This document shows positions 23,745 through 34,506 of a stretch of 64,000 bases of DNA, piece after piece. Numbering within the stretch: position 1 is the first letter of the stretch; every line of letters starts with the position of its first letter. This stretch comes from Hermatobates lingyangjiaoensis (taxonomy: Eukaryota > Arthropoda > Insecta > Hemiptera > Hermatobatidae): NCBI GenBank assembly GCA_026182355.1, contig JAPFBL010000239.1, positions 915,001 to 979,000 of the forward strand. Direction: 5' to 3'. The notes beneath the pieces were generated by a model, which made no database searches, was not told the origin of the DNA, and saw nothing but the letters and a program-made list of their open reading frames with translations. The position numbers and the translations under genes are program-made.

Positions 23745-24815
23745 ATTCATATGATATATGATTGAAAGCTCTCATTCATAAGACTTCATCCCTCAAAAAT
23801 CATATATCAAATGATGATTGAAAGCCTCAGTCATAAGACCTCATCCCTCAAAAATCATATATCAAATGATGATTGAAAGCCTCAGTCATAAGACCTCATC
23901 CCTCAAAAATCATATATCAAATGATGATTGAAAGCCTCAGTCATAAGACCTCATCCCTCAAAAATCATATATCAAATGATGATTGAAAGCCTCAGTCATA
24001 AGACCTCATCCCTCAAAAATCATATATCAAATGATGATTGAAAGCCTCAGTCATAAGACCTCATCCCTCAAAAATCATATATCAAATGATGATTGAAAGC
24101 CTCAGTCATAAGACCTCATCCCTCAAAAATCATATATCAAATGATGATTGAAAGCCTCAGTCATAAGACCTCATCCCTCAAAAATCATATATCAAATGAT
24201 GATTGAAAGCCTCAGTCATAAGACCTCATCCCTCAAAAATCATATATCAAATGATGATTGAAAGCCTCAGTCATAAGACCTCATCCCTCAAAAATCATAT
24301 ATCAAATGATGATTGAAAGCCTCAGTCATAAGACCTCATCCCTCAAAAATCATATATCAAATGATGATTGAAGCTCAGTCATAAGACCTCACCCCAAATC
24401 ATATATAAATGATGATTGAAAGCCTCATCATAAGACCTCATCCCTCAAAAATCATATATCAAATGATGATTGAAAGCCTCAGTCATAAGACCTCATCCCT
24501 CAAAAATCATATATCAAATGATGATTGAAAGCCATCAATCATACGACCTCATCCCTCAAAAATCATATATCAAATGATGATTGAAAGCCTCAGTCATAAG
24601 ACCTCATCCCTCAAAAATCATATATCAAATGATGATTGAAAGCCTCAGTCATAAGACCTCATCCCTCAAAAATCATATATCAAATGATGATTGAAAGCCA
24701 TCAATCATACGACCTCACTCTCAAAAATCATATATTAAATGATGATTGAAAGCCCTCAGTCATAAGACCTCAACCTTCAAAAATCATATGAAATGATGAT
24801 TGAAAGCCCTCAGTC
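23745..24815 (+). repeat. Satellite, 55-bp unit, ~19 copies
   Basis: The unit is CATATATCAAATGATGATTG plus AAAGCCTCAGTCATAAGACC plus TCATCCCTCAAAAAT. Central copies are identical; edge copies diverge. The unit contains the imperfect palindrome TCAAATGATGATTGA. One unit at 24360-24425 carries a cluster of single-base losses. Confidence 0.97.
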
Positions 24816-25384
24816 ATAAAAATATTGGTTAGAAAATAAAATATACAAGATGGGATGTTTAAGGTAAGCCGTTGACTCATTGACTCAGAGTGACACTAGG
24901 AATGCTTTCAATGTAGTTGGTGTCAGCTCTGTCTGTTACTGGTCTGTCAGCATTACTGTTGTAAGCTTGAAAAGTATTCAAAGCAATGCCGAATTATAGA
25001 TGAATAGGCCAAAGCGAGGTCTGTCAGCAATAAGGGTGATTCTTAAGCTAGCTTCTAGAGGGTTTCTCACGTCCTCTGAACGCTTTGAAGGGGTGGGCAG
25101 CTGTTGTCATATTAGAGAATACCTCTTAGTCACTGAATCAACTGCTTATCTCATTACAGTTCCCACCAGACTACTTGAAAAGTATCTCAACTTTAGATAA
25201 AAACAATCTTTCCACTGAACATTGTATTTCCCTCATAATGGTTTCAAAACTAGGATGAATTTTTGAAAAATGAACAAAATTCTTCATTTTTTTATTGGCT
25301 TATACCGTGTATACAAACTGTGATTGTATCAAATCGTTTAACTGTAATTGAATCAAAGAGTAATCAATTATATTTCCATCGTGA

Positions 25385-25520
25385 TCCTTAGAAACACTGC
25401 AGATGGTATATTTCCTCGCAGAAGTCACTGCCTGTTTGATTGTTGTATTGGCCAGTCAAAACCATACGGGAGCATTTTGTTTAACTGGTTTAGACAAAGG
25501 GAGTTATTATTCAAAGTGTT
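25385..25520 (+). repeat. Dispersed repeat, copy 1
   Basis: Shares GAAGTCACTGCCTGTTTG, GTCAAA.CCATACGGG and ACTGGTTTAGACAAAGGGA with 25795-25900. Small open frames in both copies are not conserved. Confidence 0.7.
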
Positions 25521-25794
25521 TTTCTCCCATTTATTATTATTTTAATTTTACTGAGTTTTTCATTGATCATCACTGATTTTTACTGAGGTTTTCTGGCTTT
25601 AAATGAGATAATAATAAAAATAACTGATAATAATAAATAAATAAATGAGATCAGCTAACAATAAATGAGGTAATCATTTTGTTTTTTTAGCTATATCAGT
25701 AACTAAAGAGAAATGCTGCAAGGTTTACTATAAATAAATTAATAAAGCTACATTAAACACATAAAAGAATGTAAATTGTTATTACCAAAAATCT

Positions 25795-25970
25795 GCAGAT
25801 CGTGGATTTCCGCGCCGAAGTCACTGCCTGTTTGGTTTCTGCATTGGTCAGTCAAAGACATACGGGCGTATTTTGCTTAAACTGGTTTAGACAAAGGGAC
25901 TTATTTACTCACTGTCATCTGACGACTGGTCATAACCGAAACTGGTTGGTCCAAGAAGCTATTTATACCT
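25795..25970 (+). repeat. Dispersed repeat, copy 2, with hammerhead-like end
   Basis: It matches 25385-25520 and continues into a hammerhead-like motif at 25919-25950: CTGACGA, CT, GGT-CATA-ACC, GAA, ACTGGT (self-complementary with one G-T wobble), T. Stem I pairing is not clear. Confidence 0.5.
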
Positions 25971-27110
25971 ATAATGAAAATCACAATAGTTTAGAATACT
26001 CGTTTAAGAGTACAAGATAATTCTGTTATAAATCACTGTTCTACTTCTAATATTGAATAGTGTTTCATTGAGAGCTTTAAAAGAAGTAACTTTTCACTAA
26101 AGTGACATGCAAACTGAGCGCTCTAGCTACTATTTGTTTATGAGGATTCTTTTAATATGATGTATTATTATATTATTAATAATTATAATAATATGTGCCT
26201 GATAGTAATAATATTTATATGGGAATAATAATAATATAATATGGTGCCTGAAGCACCATAAACTACAAACTGCCACAACGATAAGAATGGCCCCGTGCTT
26301 GTTCATTGCTTGTTGTGGTTGTTGGTAAACGTGTTGCCTAATTAATGAAGTAAACTTTGAATAATTAACAGTAGAAAATGAACGGCGGCTCATTTATTCT
26401 CTTTAAGAGTTACGATAGAAATAAATTCTGTCGATAGAAAATATACGATAGAAAATACATGTAATTAATCTTTGATTTAAACAGTGCCCATAATGAATAT
26501 AAACAGAGTTCATTTCAAACAAATCTCAATATATAGATGGCCTTCATATTAATTTTTGGGGAACCTTTTTTTGAATTTTGACGTTTAGAATGTAATAAGC
26601 TATGTTTCCTGAACCCGGTTTATGGATATTTGTATTCACCTTGAGTAGAACCGTATAAGCAACTTGCGCGATTGGTGATTGTGTTCTTTGTGTAACAAAT
26701 TTGTGTTGATTTGAAGTTTGTTATTAGTTACACACGTTCATCAATCTATATTAAATTTCTTCTCCAAAACGACACAAAAATGAATAGGAGCCTGCAAAAA
26801 CTATAACTTGTGGTTTCATAATTGCATCCAAGTGTTTACAAATAGTGAGTTAAGAATATCTAAAAAAAAAAAAAAAAAAAGAATTCAATTGAGTTCTGGG
26901 ACAATCAATTATTGCATATTCATGATAGGCACATTTTGAGATAATTATATCCTCTTTCACATTTATAACAGAAGTATGGTCACAGAATTAAAGATCAAAA
27001 CTAAGGCTTATGACTCACATTATTTTTTTTATTACATCGTAATAAAGATACAAACAAACTATCTCTCTTCAATATCAGTCCCATTAAAAGTGTTAAAAGT
27101 TTTAATGTTA
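25971..27110. other. Gene-free interval
   Basis: It includes an ATT-rich stretch at 26150-26245 and a poly-A of about 18 at 26862-26880. No gene is recognised. It may include 3' flank of the CCDC77-like gene. Confidence 0.45.
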
Positions 27111-27111
27111 T

Positions 27112-27440
27112 TTTGGGAGTTTTTATTATTTTTTTTTTACTGTTTAAACTGATGCCCTAGCGAGTGATAACGTCAGCCGTTTACCGGCTTTTTGTTTGAT
27201 CGCTGATTAAACAGATTCTACATTGGGAGTCCTAAATTCTGTCTAACTCAAATGCTTTTTGAGTAGGGATCTTTAAAGAGTACCTAACATGGTACAGACT
27301 TGAGGCCGATAGCTTAACGAGGGGCAACGTACTCAGATTTATTCACCTCCTGCATGAAAAAATCGGCGCCAGGTGGAGATCGAACACCGGACTAACATCC
27401 CAGATGGGAATACGTTAACCATTGAGCTAACCTGGTTTCC
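27112..27440 (-). mobile_element. tRNA-derived SINE, tail type alpha
   Basis: Minus strand, full length: A box at about 27420-27430, B box GTTCGATC region at about 27380-27392 (here changed), body, and alpha tail ending in a poly-T/A tract at 27121-27140. It lies about 330 bp downstream of the CCDC77-like stop codon, in the same orientation, and supplies an AATAAA (from GATTTATTCA at 27335-27345). Confidence 0.85.
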
Positions 27441-27770
27441 AAGAAATTTCAGCAATAAATTTTTCGTTTACAGTGAACTCTACAACTACCAATCTTCTTC
27501 TTTTATGGTGCCAACTAAGAAGAATTCGACCTGTTCATGAACTGTGTAGTGGAAGTACAGCTTATTGAATTTTAAGACTCATAAACAAGGAAATACAGTT
27601 CTTAAACATTAATATGAATGTATTTTAGTTCGTTCTTTTACCATAGTTTGAGAAAATCTGGGTAAAAACACTTTATAGTAGCCTTTATATAGGTGTTAAG
27701 TAATAATACATTTCTACATTTGAGAAAGTACATTAAAATTGGATCAGCATGTTGTACAGGTGTTGTTGGC

Positions 27771-28931
27771 TCAAGTGTTTTGCTTATTTCGACAAATAAT
27801 CTTCAGTTTTAGCTGTCTTTCCAAAGTCCTCAGTTCAATCTTCAGAAGATTAATTTGACTCCTAAAACCCTCGCAGTCCAATCTTCTTCTTTTGTTTTCC
27901 TCCTCAAGTCTTCTACAAAGTACTTCTATTCTCTCTCTTAGTTTAGCTTCTTCTGATTTTCTCTGTGCATTAACTTCATTTAAAGTTGTATAAAGTTTAA
28001 TTAGTTGGACTTTAGAATGTGTTTGATTGATTTCGTATTGTTTTAAAAGCTTCTCCTTATCAATCAGTGTTTCTTTTAGCTTTGATAATTGTGTTTTCAA
28101 GGATTTTGGATATATATTGTCTGTATTTTGTGGGAAATCATCGCCTAAAAGTTCACGACAAATTGAAAGGTATTTAGACAGCTTTTCATTTTCACTGATT
28201 AAAACAAGATCTTGTTCAGTACGCTGTCCTTCACCAGATAAGTTATTGAACACTTTCCGACACACTTTTCGCTTCAAAGAGTCAATACAACATGTTAAAC
28301 AACTGATTCTTTCAAGAAGCCTCTGACGTTCATCTTGCCACAGGTTCAAAGCTTTTCTATTTTCAATTCTTTCATTTTCTAAATGTTCTTTAAACAAACA
28401 TTTTTGTTCATCAATTTGTGTTAATAACAATTTATTTTCAATTCTTAAGCATTCAATCTCTTCTTTTAAACTTACAAGGGTTTGATTTGGATCAGGACCT
28501 AAATTTATGATTTTTTGTACATTATTTTTTATCCTTTTCCCCTTTGTTTTGTCCTTATCAAAATCATCAAACAAAGGAAATACTTGGCATTCCTTTAATC
28601 CAAACATACTTAGTAAGTGTTTTCTCCGCTGCTTTTCCTTTGCCAGCTCTAGTTTCAAAGAGTCTTTTTCCTGAACTACCTTCATCATCATTTCCTGTTC
28701 TTCCTGAAGCCTCATCTTTAAGATCCCCTCTCTTCTTCTTGCCTCCACCAGCTCCTTGTCCTTCAATGACAATTCCATCTCCGTCTCCACCTCCTCTCTG
28801 CATATCGCCATGCATTCTTCTATCTCTTCCATCATTTCTACTTGTTTTTTCTTCCATATCTCTGTCCTTTTTTTATAATATTCAAGTAGTCTATTCGAAG
28901 GATTTCTTAAATCCAAGTTATTTTCAATCAT
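27771..28931 (-). CDS. CCDC77-like coiled-coil protein, large coding exon
   Basis: 386 codons, charged and heptad-rich throughout: predicted coiled coils at about residues 20-110, 150-215 and 270-380. The N-terminal SNRLLEYYKKR and the later KRKHLLSMFG-like segment (residues about 100-112) match the layout of CCDC77, where S.ELLEYYRKK is followed about 90 residues later by HLLALVG. CCDC77 proteins are associated with centrosomes and cilia. Vertebrate CCDC77 is about 490 residues, with a longer N-terminus. The start is supported: an in-frame TGA lies at 28937-28935, just upstream of the ATG and downstream of a splice acceptor. No intron interrupts the 1.16-kb frame, although vertebrate genes are multi-exonic, so either intron loss or a retrocopy with an acquired 5' exon is possible. 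No frameshifts or stops. An alternative is another CCDC family member. Confidence 0.7.
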   Translation of the reverse strand: MIENNLDLRNPSNRLLEYYKKRTEIWKKKQVEMMEEIEECMAICREEVETEMELSLKDKELVEARRREGILKMRLQEEQEMMMKVVQEKDSLKLELAKEKQRRKHLLSMFGLKECQVFPLFDDFDKDKTKGKRIKNNVQKIINLGPDPNQTLVSLKEEIECLRIENKLLLTQIDEQKCLFKEHLENERIENRKALNLWQDERQRLLERISCLTCCIDSLKRKVCRKVFNNLSGEGQRTEQDLVLISENEKLSKYLSICRELLGDDFPQNTDNIYPKSLKTQLSKLKETLIDKEKLLKQYEINQTHSKVQLIKLYTTLNEVNAQRKSEEAKLRERIEVLCRRLEEENKRRRLDCEGFRSQINLLKIELRTLERQLKLKIICRNKQNT

Positions 28932-28953
28932 TCCTCAACACCTGAAAGAGAAA
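28932..28953 (-). promoter_or_regulatory. Splice acceptor upstream of the CCDC77-like start
   Basis: On the minus strand TTTCTCTTTCAG (28953-28942) precedes GTGTTGAGGA and the ATG. The short exon part holds an in-frame stop, so the upstream exon must be non-coding. The donor exon was not located. Confidence 0.6.
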
Positions 28954-29039
28954 TCTATAAGATAACCTATATAGAATAATAGTCAAGTGATGAATGAATG
29001 TCCATAATAATACAATTACAAGTTATTGTAGGGTAAAAA

Positions 29040-29282
29040 CCTAATGAAATGGTCCCCACATATAAAAATTTAATCGTATAAACAACGCGTTTCGAACACG
29101 TAGTGTTTTTCTTCAGGCATTAACTACAGGTGGGTGTCTGTGGTACAGTTGTACCACAGTGGTGTCAGTTGTACCACAGATACTCACCCTTAGTTAATGC
29201 CTGAAGAAAAACACTATGTGTTCGAAACGTGTTGTTTATATGATTAAATTTTTATATGTGGAGACCATTTCATTAGCTTTTT
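29040..29282. mobile_element. Foldback element, family F
   Basis: Inverted arms of about 95 bp with GTTTCGAACACGTAGTG on the left and its complement on the right. Each arm has CTGAAGA, then AACAC-TAC/TAT-GTGTT, C, GAA and ACGCGT (left, minus) or ACGTGT (right, plus). The left palindrome ACGCGT with H17 = T fits the hammerhead-like layout, but stem II is offset. The related copy at 47470-47640 is nested in a hAT MITE. Confidence 0.75.
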
Positions 29283-29497
29283 ACACTAAAATGAGTAAAA
29301 ACAACATAATAACTGATTGCACTACGTTAGACTTACAAGTTAATAAAAAATGATTTTATTTTTAAATCACTGTTTATAAATTCTCACTGATGCAATTGTT
29401 TTTCAATCACAAAAGAGCTATAATAAAGCTTATAACAGTTATATTTGGCAATTACTTACGTTTGGCAACAGTTATACGTACCTACCTACCTAATACC

Positions 29498-29533
29498 TAC
29501 CTGAAGATGACTAGAGAAAGTCGAAAGCTAGTA
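29498..29533 (+). ncRNA. Hammerhead-like ribozyme motif upstream of Penelope-like remnant
   Basis: Stem I TAC (29498-29500), core CTGAAGA (29501-29507), extra T, stem II GACT-AGAGAA-AGTC (29509-29522), GAA (29523-29525), palindrome AGCT (29526-29529), H17 = A (29530), stem I GTA (29531-29533). Every conserved residue is intact except for the added nucleotide before stem II. It stands alone, not in a foldback, and lies 45 bp upstream of a coding remnant, as expected for a Penelope-like terminal repeat followed by its ORF. Confidence 0.75.
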
Positions 29534-29577
29534 TACAATGGTCTTGTAAGTTATGTTAGTTTTCAATTGTATTTGAA

Positions 29578-29727
29578 TTGTTGACATCCATTAAAGTGTT
29601 TCAAAAAAGTGTCTCAATGTCCTTTGGACAACTCATTTGGGAATTACCACCTTATTTTTGTAAGACTGTCAGAAGACTGGAACAGCTTAGTTTAAAAGTC
29701 GTTAATTCCGAAGCTGCAGTACATTTT

Positions 29728-29740
<13 letters not shown>
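29578..29740 (+). pseudogene. Penelope-like ORF N-terminal remnant
   Basis: A 69-codon frame: SFGQLIWELP at residues about 15-24, then VRRLEQLSLKVVNSEAAVHF, then N.IYIYIY as the frame enters (TA)n. It is homologous to 44703-44875 (SLAQHIWKLP; KVVNAEAAAYFN) and 41140-41215 (KVVNAKAADYFN). It probably binds nucleic acid or forms a helical N-terminus, but no function can be claimed. No RT or GIY-YIG domain follows. Confidence 0.5.

Positions 29741-29786
<46 letters not shown>
29731..29786 (+). repeat. (TA)n tract
   Basis: About 55 bp of TA joins the coding remnant to the next foldback. Confidence 0.97.
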
Positions 29787-29789
<3 letters not shown>

Positions 29790-30113
29790 GAAAAAAGACA
29801 ACAAATAGAAGAAGCGAGAAAACTTACTGGGTCGATATTTCGAACTGAAGTTCGTCGTCAGGGAGAAGAAGGGAAGAACAAGGGAAGAGGAAGAGGCACG
29901 TGCGTCCACTCGCACAAGCAGAGGGCTACTAAGTAGTAAGAGGTGTAGCCCTCTGCTTGTGCGAGTGGACGCACGTGCCTCTTCCTCTTCCCTTCTTCTC
30001 CCTGACGACGAACTTCAGTTCGAAATATCGACCCAGTAAGTTTTCTCGCTTCTTCTATTTTTTGTCTTTTTTCATTTATATATCTGTCCGGTTTGGACCG
30101 TTTTAATATTTTG

Positions 30114-30116
<3 letters not shown>
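29787..30116. mobile_element. Foldback element, family L
   Basis: Near-perfect arms (about 29787-29945 and 29946-30085) carry GCGAGTGGACGCACGTGCCT in the centre. The right arm has CTGACGA, C, GAAC-TTCA-GTTC, GAAA and then TATCGACCC. The core is intact, but there is no A...T palindrome after GAA. Related to family C. Confidence 0.8.

Positions 30117-30163
<47 letters not shown>
30117..30163 (+). repeat. (TA)n tract
   Basis: Pure TA, right flank of the foldback L element. Confidence 0.97.
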
Positions 30164-30165
<2 letters not shown>

Positions 30166-30269
30166 ATGATGAAATTACGATAAGAAATGGGAAAACAAAA
30201 CTAAGATGAAAACTCTTAATAAGATGACGAAATATATACTTTTTGTCAAACTTACTTTTACAGGAAGGG

Positions 30270-30930
30270 ATATATTCTGATGAATTTTATGAATTGATGG
30301 AAAATTTCTATTTGTCTGTTTGTTTGTCCAAAAATTATCTTGCAAGCAAATTCAGCCATGTATACTTTTTCAGCCATGCTGAATAAGTCAAGTATTCAGC
30401 CAAAAAGATAAAACTTTGACCAAAGATTTGTGTATGTCTAACTTATAATCTAAGATTCGAATGGGTTGGAAACTCAACGTAGAAGCAAAGTTATGAACTT
30501 TTAAGATGTGTTTGGCTTGCTGCTCAGGTATACACGTATATGGTATACCTATAGCTATATTGTATAGCTATATGGTATACCACGTATGGTATAGCTAAAA
30601 ATATACAGGTATTTTTTACTGTAGCAAATAAGCATAGTTAGTTGATTTTAATTTTGTTTGCATTTATAATAATTTGCTCGCTTTACAAAAAAAAAGTGAA
30701 TCCTACCTATCCGCGAACTAAATAAGAAATATACCTAGAATAAAATAAAATTTGATCTCAGTGTCTAAAGTCTCAAAACCTAAAAGAAACTCCAGATCTA
30801 ATAACAGTTACGGACAGTACTAATAAATATATTTTCTACTATAGTATAATTTTTAATAATATTTTGGGATATCACATATTATATCTGAATATTTGTAAAA
30901 TACCCGTGAAAAACGGGCTCATCTGCTAGT
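30270..30930 (+). mobile_element. Helitron-like 3' end (left limit unknown)
   Basis: The right end has the Helitron layout: hairpin CCCGT-GAAAA-ACGGG (30903-30917), 8 nt, CTAG (30926-30929), then T. Upstream sequence is AT-rich and non-coding. The 5' TC end was not found, so the left coordinate is arbitrary. Confidence 0.4.
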
Positions 30931-31779
30931 CGTCTGTTAATAATACAACAAACATTTAAGTATTCATTGAAATTTCAACGAAGTTATACTTATTAAGATA
31001 TGGGTTTTATTTTATTAAGTAATAAAATTTGTCAGGAGGAGTATTATAACATGATTCAATCGCTGTCAGCTAGATGTGTGGTCAGAGAGTTGTTAATACT
31101 TACTGTGTTTTGGTTATAAATTTCCTGAACTTACAAAAGTTGATTGAAAAAAAATAACTTTAGATGCTTAATTCAGTTCTTTTTAAGTTCTCTTGCTCAT
31201 GGAATGTTATAGAGAATAATGCATTGTTGACATTCACGAAAATATAATTGAGAGTAATTAACATAAAATATTAATTAATACAGTGCTTCATATCAATATA
31301 ACTTCTAATAATATTCATGATTAGTAATATAGCACACTGGTTTTAATGGCAGTACGTTTATTAATAGCATCGTTGAGTGTAGGCCACTCCAGTTTTTTTG
31401 TGTATTTTTTTAGTTATATAACGAAAGTCTTAAAGTATACTGCATTCTCACTTATTATACTTTTAACTTTATGATTTGCTGATAATAAATAAAAAAAATT
31501 GAAATTTTTATTTACTCAGATTTATTTCTAAATGATGAGTTTTTAATGAAAATCTAATCACTTAAAAGATCAGACTTAGACTGTTTAGTATAACCTGGAT
31601 AGAACTGATTTCTATCTTTGAAGTGAAGAATGGAAGGGCTGTTTGGTGGATTTGAAAGTCAAAACTGCGGCACTAGGGCAATCAGGTTAACCTTTAGACG
31701 AGTGTTTCTCAAGCTGGCGGCAGTCAGTCTGTTACACGTATATGCCATATATTCTTCATAAAATAGATTACATTAACGT
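30931..31779. other. Gene-free interval
   Basis: AT-rich. 31375-31400 matches the 5' end of the 1.5-kb repeat in minus orientation (GAGTGTAGGCCACTCCAG). Confidence 0.5.
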
Positions 31780-31979
31780 TACATCTCATTCACTTGTCAC
31801 GTCCAAAAAGCTGCTAATCTATCTGAAAACGTACTTTTTCAGTTTCATTAGATTTCTGTCTTTCGCCCAGCCATTTGACTACATCTCATTCACTTGTCAC
31901 GTCCAAAAAGCTGCTAATCTATCTGAAAACGTACTTTTTCAGTTTCATTAGATTTCTGTCTTTCGCCCAGCCATTTGAC
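31780..31979 (+). repeat. Exact tandem duplication, 100-bp unit
   Basis: 31780-31879 and 31880-31979 are essentially identical. The 100-bp period is not a multiple of three, so the open frame across it is not conserved protein. Confidence 0.95.
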
Positions 31980-32037
31980 CTACTTAAAAATCAGTTCATA
32001 TATGAATTTTTTTTAATAACTAATTATGATTATTTTT

Positions 32038-32355
32038 AACATTTTTTTTATTGTTTAAACCAATTCCCTAGCTGGTGGTGGGGAAACGTCAGCCTTTTAC
32101 CGGATTTTTGTACTGATCGGTGAATTCTATATTGGGAGCCCTAAATTTTGCCTAACACAAGTACATTTCGAGTAGGGATCTTTAACGAGTACCTGACATG
32201 GTACAGACTCGGGACCGATAGCTTAACGTTCTCTCCGAGGGACGACCTACTCAGATTTATTCACCTCCCACATGAATAAATCGAAGGCCAGGTGGGGATC
32301 GAACCCCGAACTCAGGCCAAAGGTGAGTACGTTAACCACTGAGTTAACCTGGCCC
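32038..32355 (-). mobile_element. tRNA-derived SINE, tail type alpha
   Basis: Minus strand, full length: A box near 32340-32350, B box (GGGTTCGATCCCC complement) at 32298-32311, body with CTGAGTAGGTCGTCCCTCGG, and alpha tail with GGTAAAAGGCTGACG. One of the best preserved copies in the window. Confidence 0.9.
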
Positions 32356-32687
32356 CTATCTTTACCATAGTTTGTTTAAACTTGTATAAATAATTTGAGA
32401 ATGGTAATCATAAAAGTCATTCTTTTAGAATTCATGACGTATTTTCATGTGTTGAGATTATTAGAACTCGTTGCTAACATACTTGTAGAGCAGAATTGGG
32501 CTAACTCTGGACCACATCCGGCTCTCTGTACGACCCTGTCGAGCCCGCCTAAAGCCAGTGGACGCCCCTCCCCCTCCACGACTTGTACCAAAAGTATGTT
32601 TGAGAATGTTGCGGCCCTTTGACATAGTTCAGATTTGTCATTTAGTCCCCGGGGTAAAGATTTATTGTCCACCCTTGTTGTAGAGTC

Positions 32688-32880
32688 ATGTATGTTGTGT
32701 GTGCGTGTGTGTGTGTGTTTGTGTGCGTGTGTGCGCGAGTGTGTGTGCGTGTGTGTGTGTGCGTGTGTGCGCGAGTGTGTGTGCGTGTGTGCTCGAGTGT
32801 GTGTGTATGTGCGTGTGTGTGTGTGTGTGTGTGCGCGTGTGCGCGAGTGTGTGGATGTGTGTGTTTGAGTGTGTTTGGGA
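32688..32880 (+). repeat. Complex GT/GC minisatellite
   Basis: GTGTGCGTGTGTGCGCGAGT-like units repeat with variations. Open frames on both strands (Cys-Val or Thr-His repeats) are artefacts. Such alternating purine-pyrimidine DNA may adopt Z-form. Confidence 0.95.
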
Positions 32881-33754
32881 GGAGAGGGGAAGGAGCGAAA
32901 ACCGCAATTTTGATAAACATGCTACGGTTTACGATCTGATAGTGTTTCATTTATTTTCACTTTACCTCATTCAAGGATAGAAAAAATCTTAATGAAATTA
33001 ATTATACCTGTTTACCACTCTGTTTAGTTGTAATTCCCACATGTTACACTTTCACTTTAGTGCTGTTGTAGATACAGACGATTTATCTGAATTGTTACCC
33101 CACATCCTGTTTAGTTATGAGGGAGCCACAATATCCGATTAATAGTAGTTTTAAATTATTTTCAAATTTATGCAAACAACAGTACATCATAGTCAGCCTT
33201 TTATTAACATGCGTATTTGTATTCTTTTCTGTTTTTAAATTTTCTTACAGTTAATATTCATTTACCTGAAATTTGGTTTAAATACTTTGAAAGACAGAAA
33301 TCACAAATCAGGTTTACCAGTATCTCAAACCCAAAAACCTGTTTTTGTTATTATTTTTATTAATAATTAATGAAATGGTGTTTGCTAGCCGAGTGGACCT
33401 GAGATCTTTTTTTTCTTTAATTCTTGAAATGGAGAATTCAAAATATTGAATTCACTTTCTGTATTCAATATTTTGAAGGTTGAAATATTGAAGTAAGTTT
33501 TGTAATTGTTTCTTCGTGTTATTTTCTTTCAACTGTTTGATATTTTTCATTATATTGGTAGGAGGATGGACTGCTAGAGAAGCAATGAAAGTTTAACAAT
33601 ATAGACTGGCCCATAGGAAAGAGCAGTATGAGATTAAACGAGACACGTGTCTTACCGCATTATTGATGTTTCCGTTAATAAAATAGTTGTAGATGCTTTA
33701 TAAATTCGTACAATTTAATACCTTTAAATAAGAAATTAATATAAATCAAATATT
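32881..33754. other. Gene-free interval
   Basis: No gene or recognised element. It includes a short AATATTGAA-rich inverted stretch near 33435-33490. Confidence 0.5.
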
Positions 33755-34335
33755 ATAAAAATGGCCAGTAAAGAGGAATAAACTGCGGTACTTATTACTG
33801 TACAGACTTCTCGGGAAACATTCAAAATTGACACTCCACAACAAAGTGCTGTTATATAAAACATTACTGCGACCAATCTGGACTTATGGACTTGAACTAT
33901 GGGGTTGAGCAAAACCTTCCAACATTTATAAAATACAATCACTACAATCAAAAGTCCTCTTTAAAATCACTACTGCACCTTATTATGTCACAAACCACAC
34001 TCTTCATAGAGACCTAAAAATCGCTTTCATACATAATTTAGCCACTGATAGTTATAAGGCAATTGATACCAAACTTTTCTCTTATTCAAATCCACTCTTG
34101 CAAAACCCTACTCCTTCCTCACCTTCCCAGAATCCCCCCAAGAAGACTTAAGAGAAGATGGGCGAGGGATCTACTGCCATGATGATCCAGAATCAGGAAA
34201 CGAAGTGAAAAGCTGAACCAATGGGTTTCATTCAATGCTCATGTTTGTCAAAGTTATTTGTATTACTCACACTACTTATGCTTGTTACGCAACTTATGCG
34301 TAGTTGTATATTTAAATAAATATGTTTAAAAAAAA
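33755..34335 (+). pseudogene. 5'-truncated Jockey-type LINE
   Basis: Broken codons of the RT C-terminal region: KLTLHNKVLLYKTLLRP, then WTYGLELWG, a stop, AKPSNIYKIQSLQSKV, HRDLKIAF, and RRLKRRWARDLL. The 3' UTR (CTTATGCGTAGTTGTATATTTAA) and poly-A end near 34335. It shares its sequence with the nested LINE at 8232-8702, so both belong to one subfamily. Frameshifts and stops show it is dead. Confidence 0.8.
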
Positions 34336-34506
34336 AGAGGATTATGTTTTAAATATCAGGTAAAATTTGAAAGGACATTGTTATTTTTAGAATTTCACTG
34401 TTAACCTCAAGTAACTACCCGTACACGATGAATGTACTCTTCATCAGATAAGTAGAATAAGATAATTACCTGTTTAATAATTCCTTTAGATTCAGTTATC
34501 TGATTT

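Noticed and set aside
28027..28945. Open frames on the plus strand and in other minus frames over the coiled-coil gene
   Set aside because: They are shadows of the 386-codon frame, which alone has coiled-coil periodicity and family similarity.
29731..29786. Tyr-Ile repeat frames in TA tracts here and at other sites
   Set aside because: They are simple-repeat translations.
32038..32355. A tRNA gene in the SINE head
   Set aside because: A and B boxes are present, but the acceptor and anticodon arms do not form a complete cloverleaf and the sequence continues into the SINE body.
32635..32980. Cys-Val and Thr-His rich open frames on both strands
   Set aside because: They are translations of the GT/GC minisatellite in several frames.
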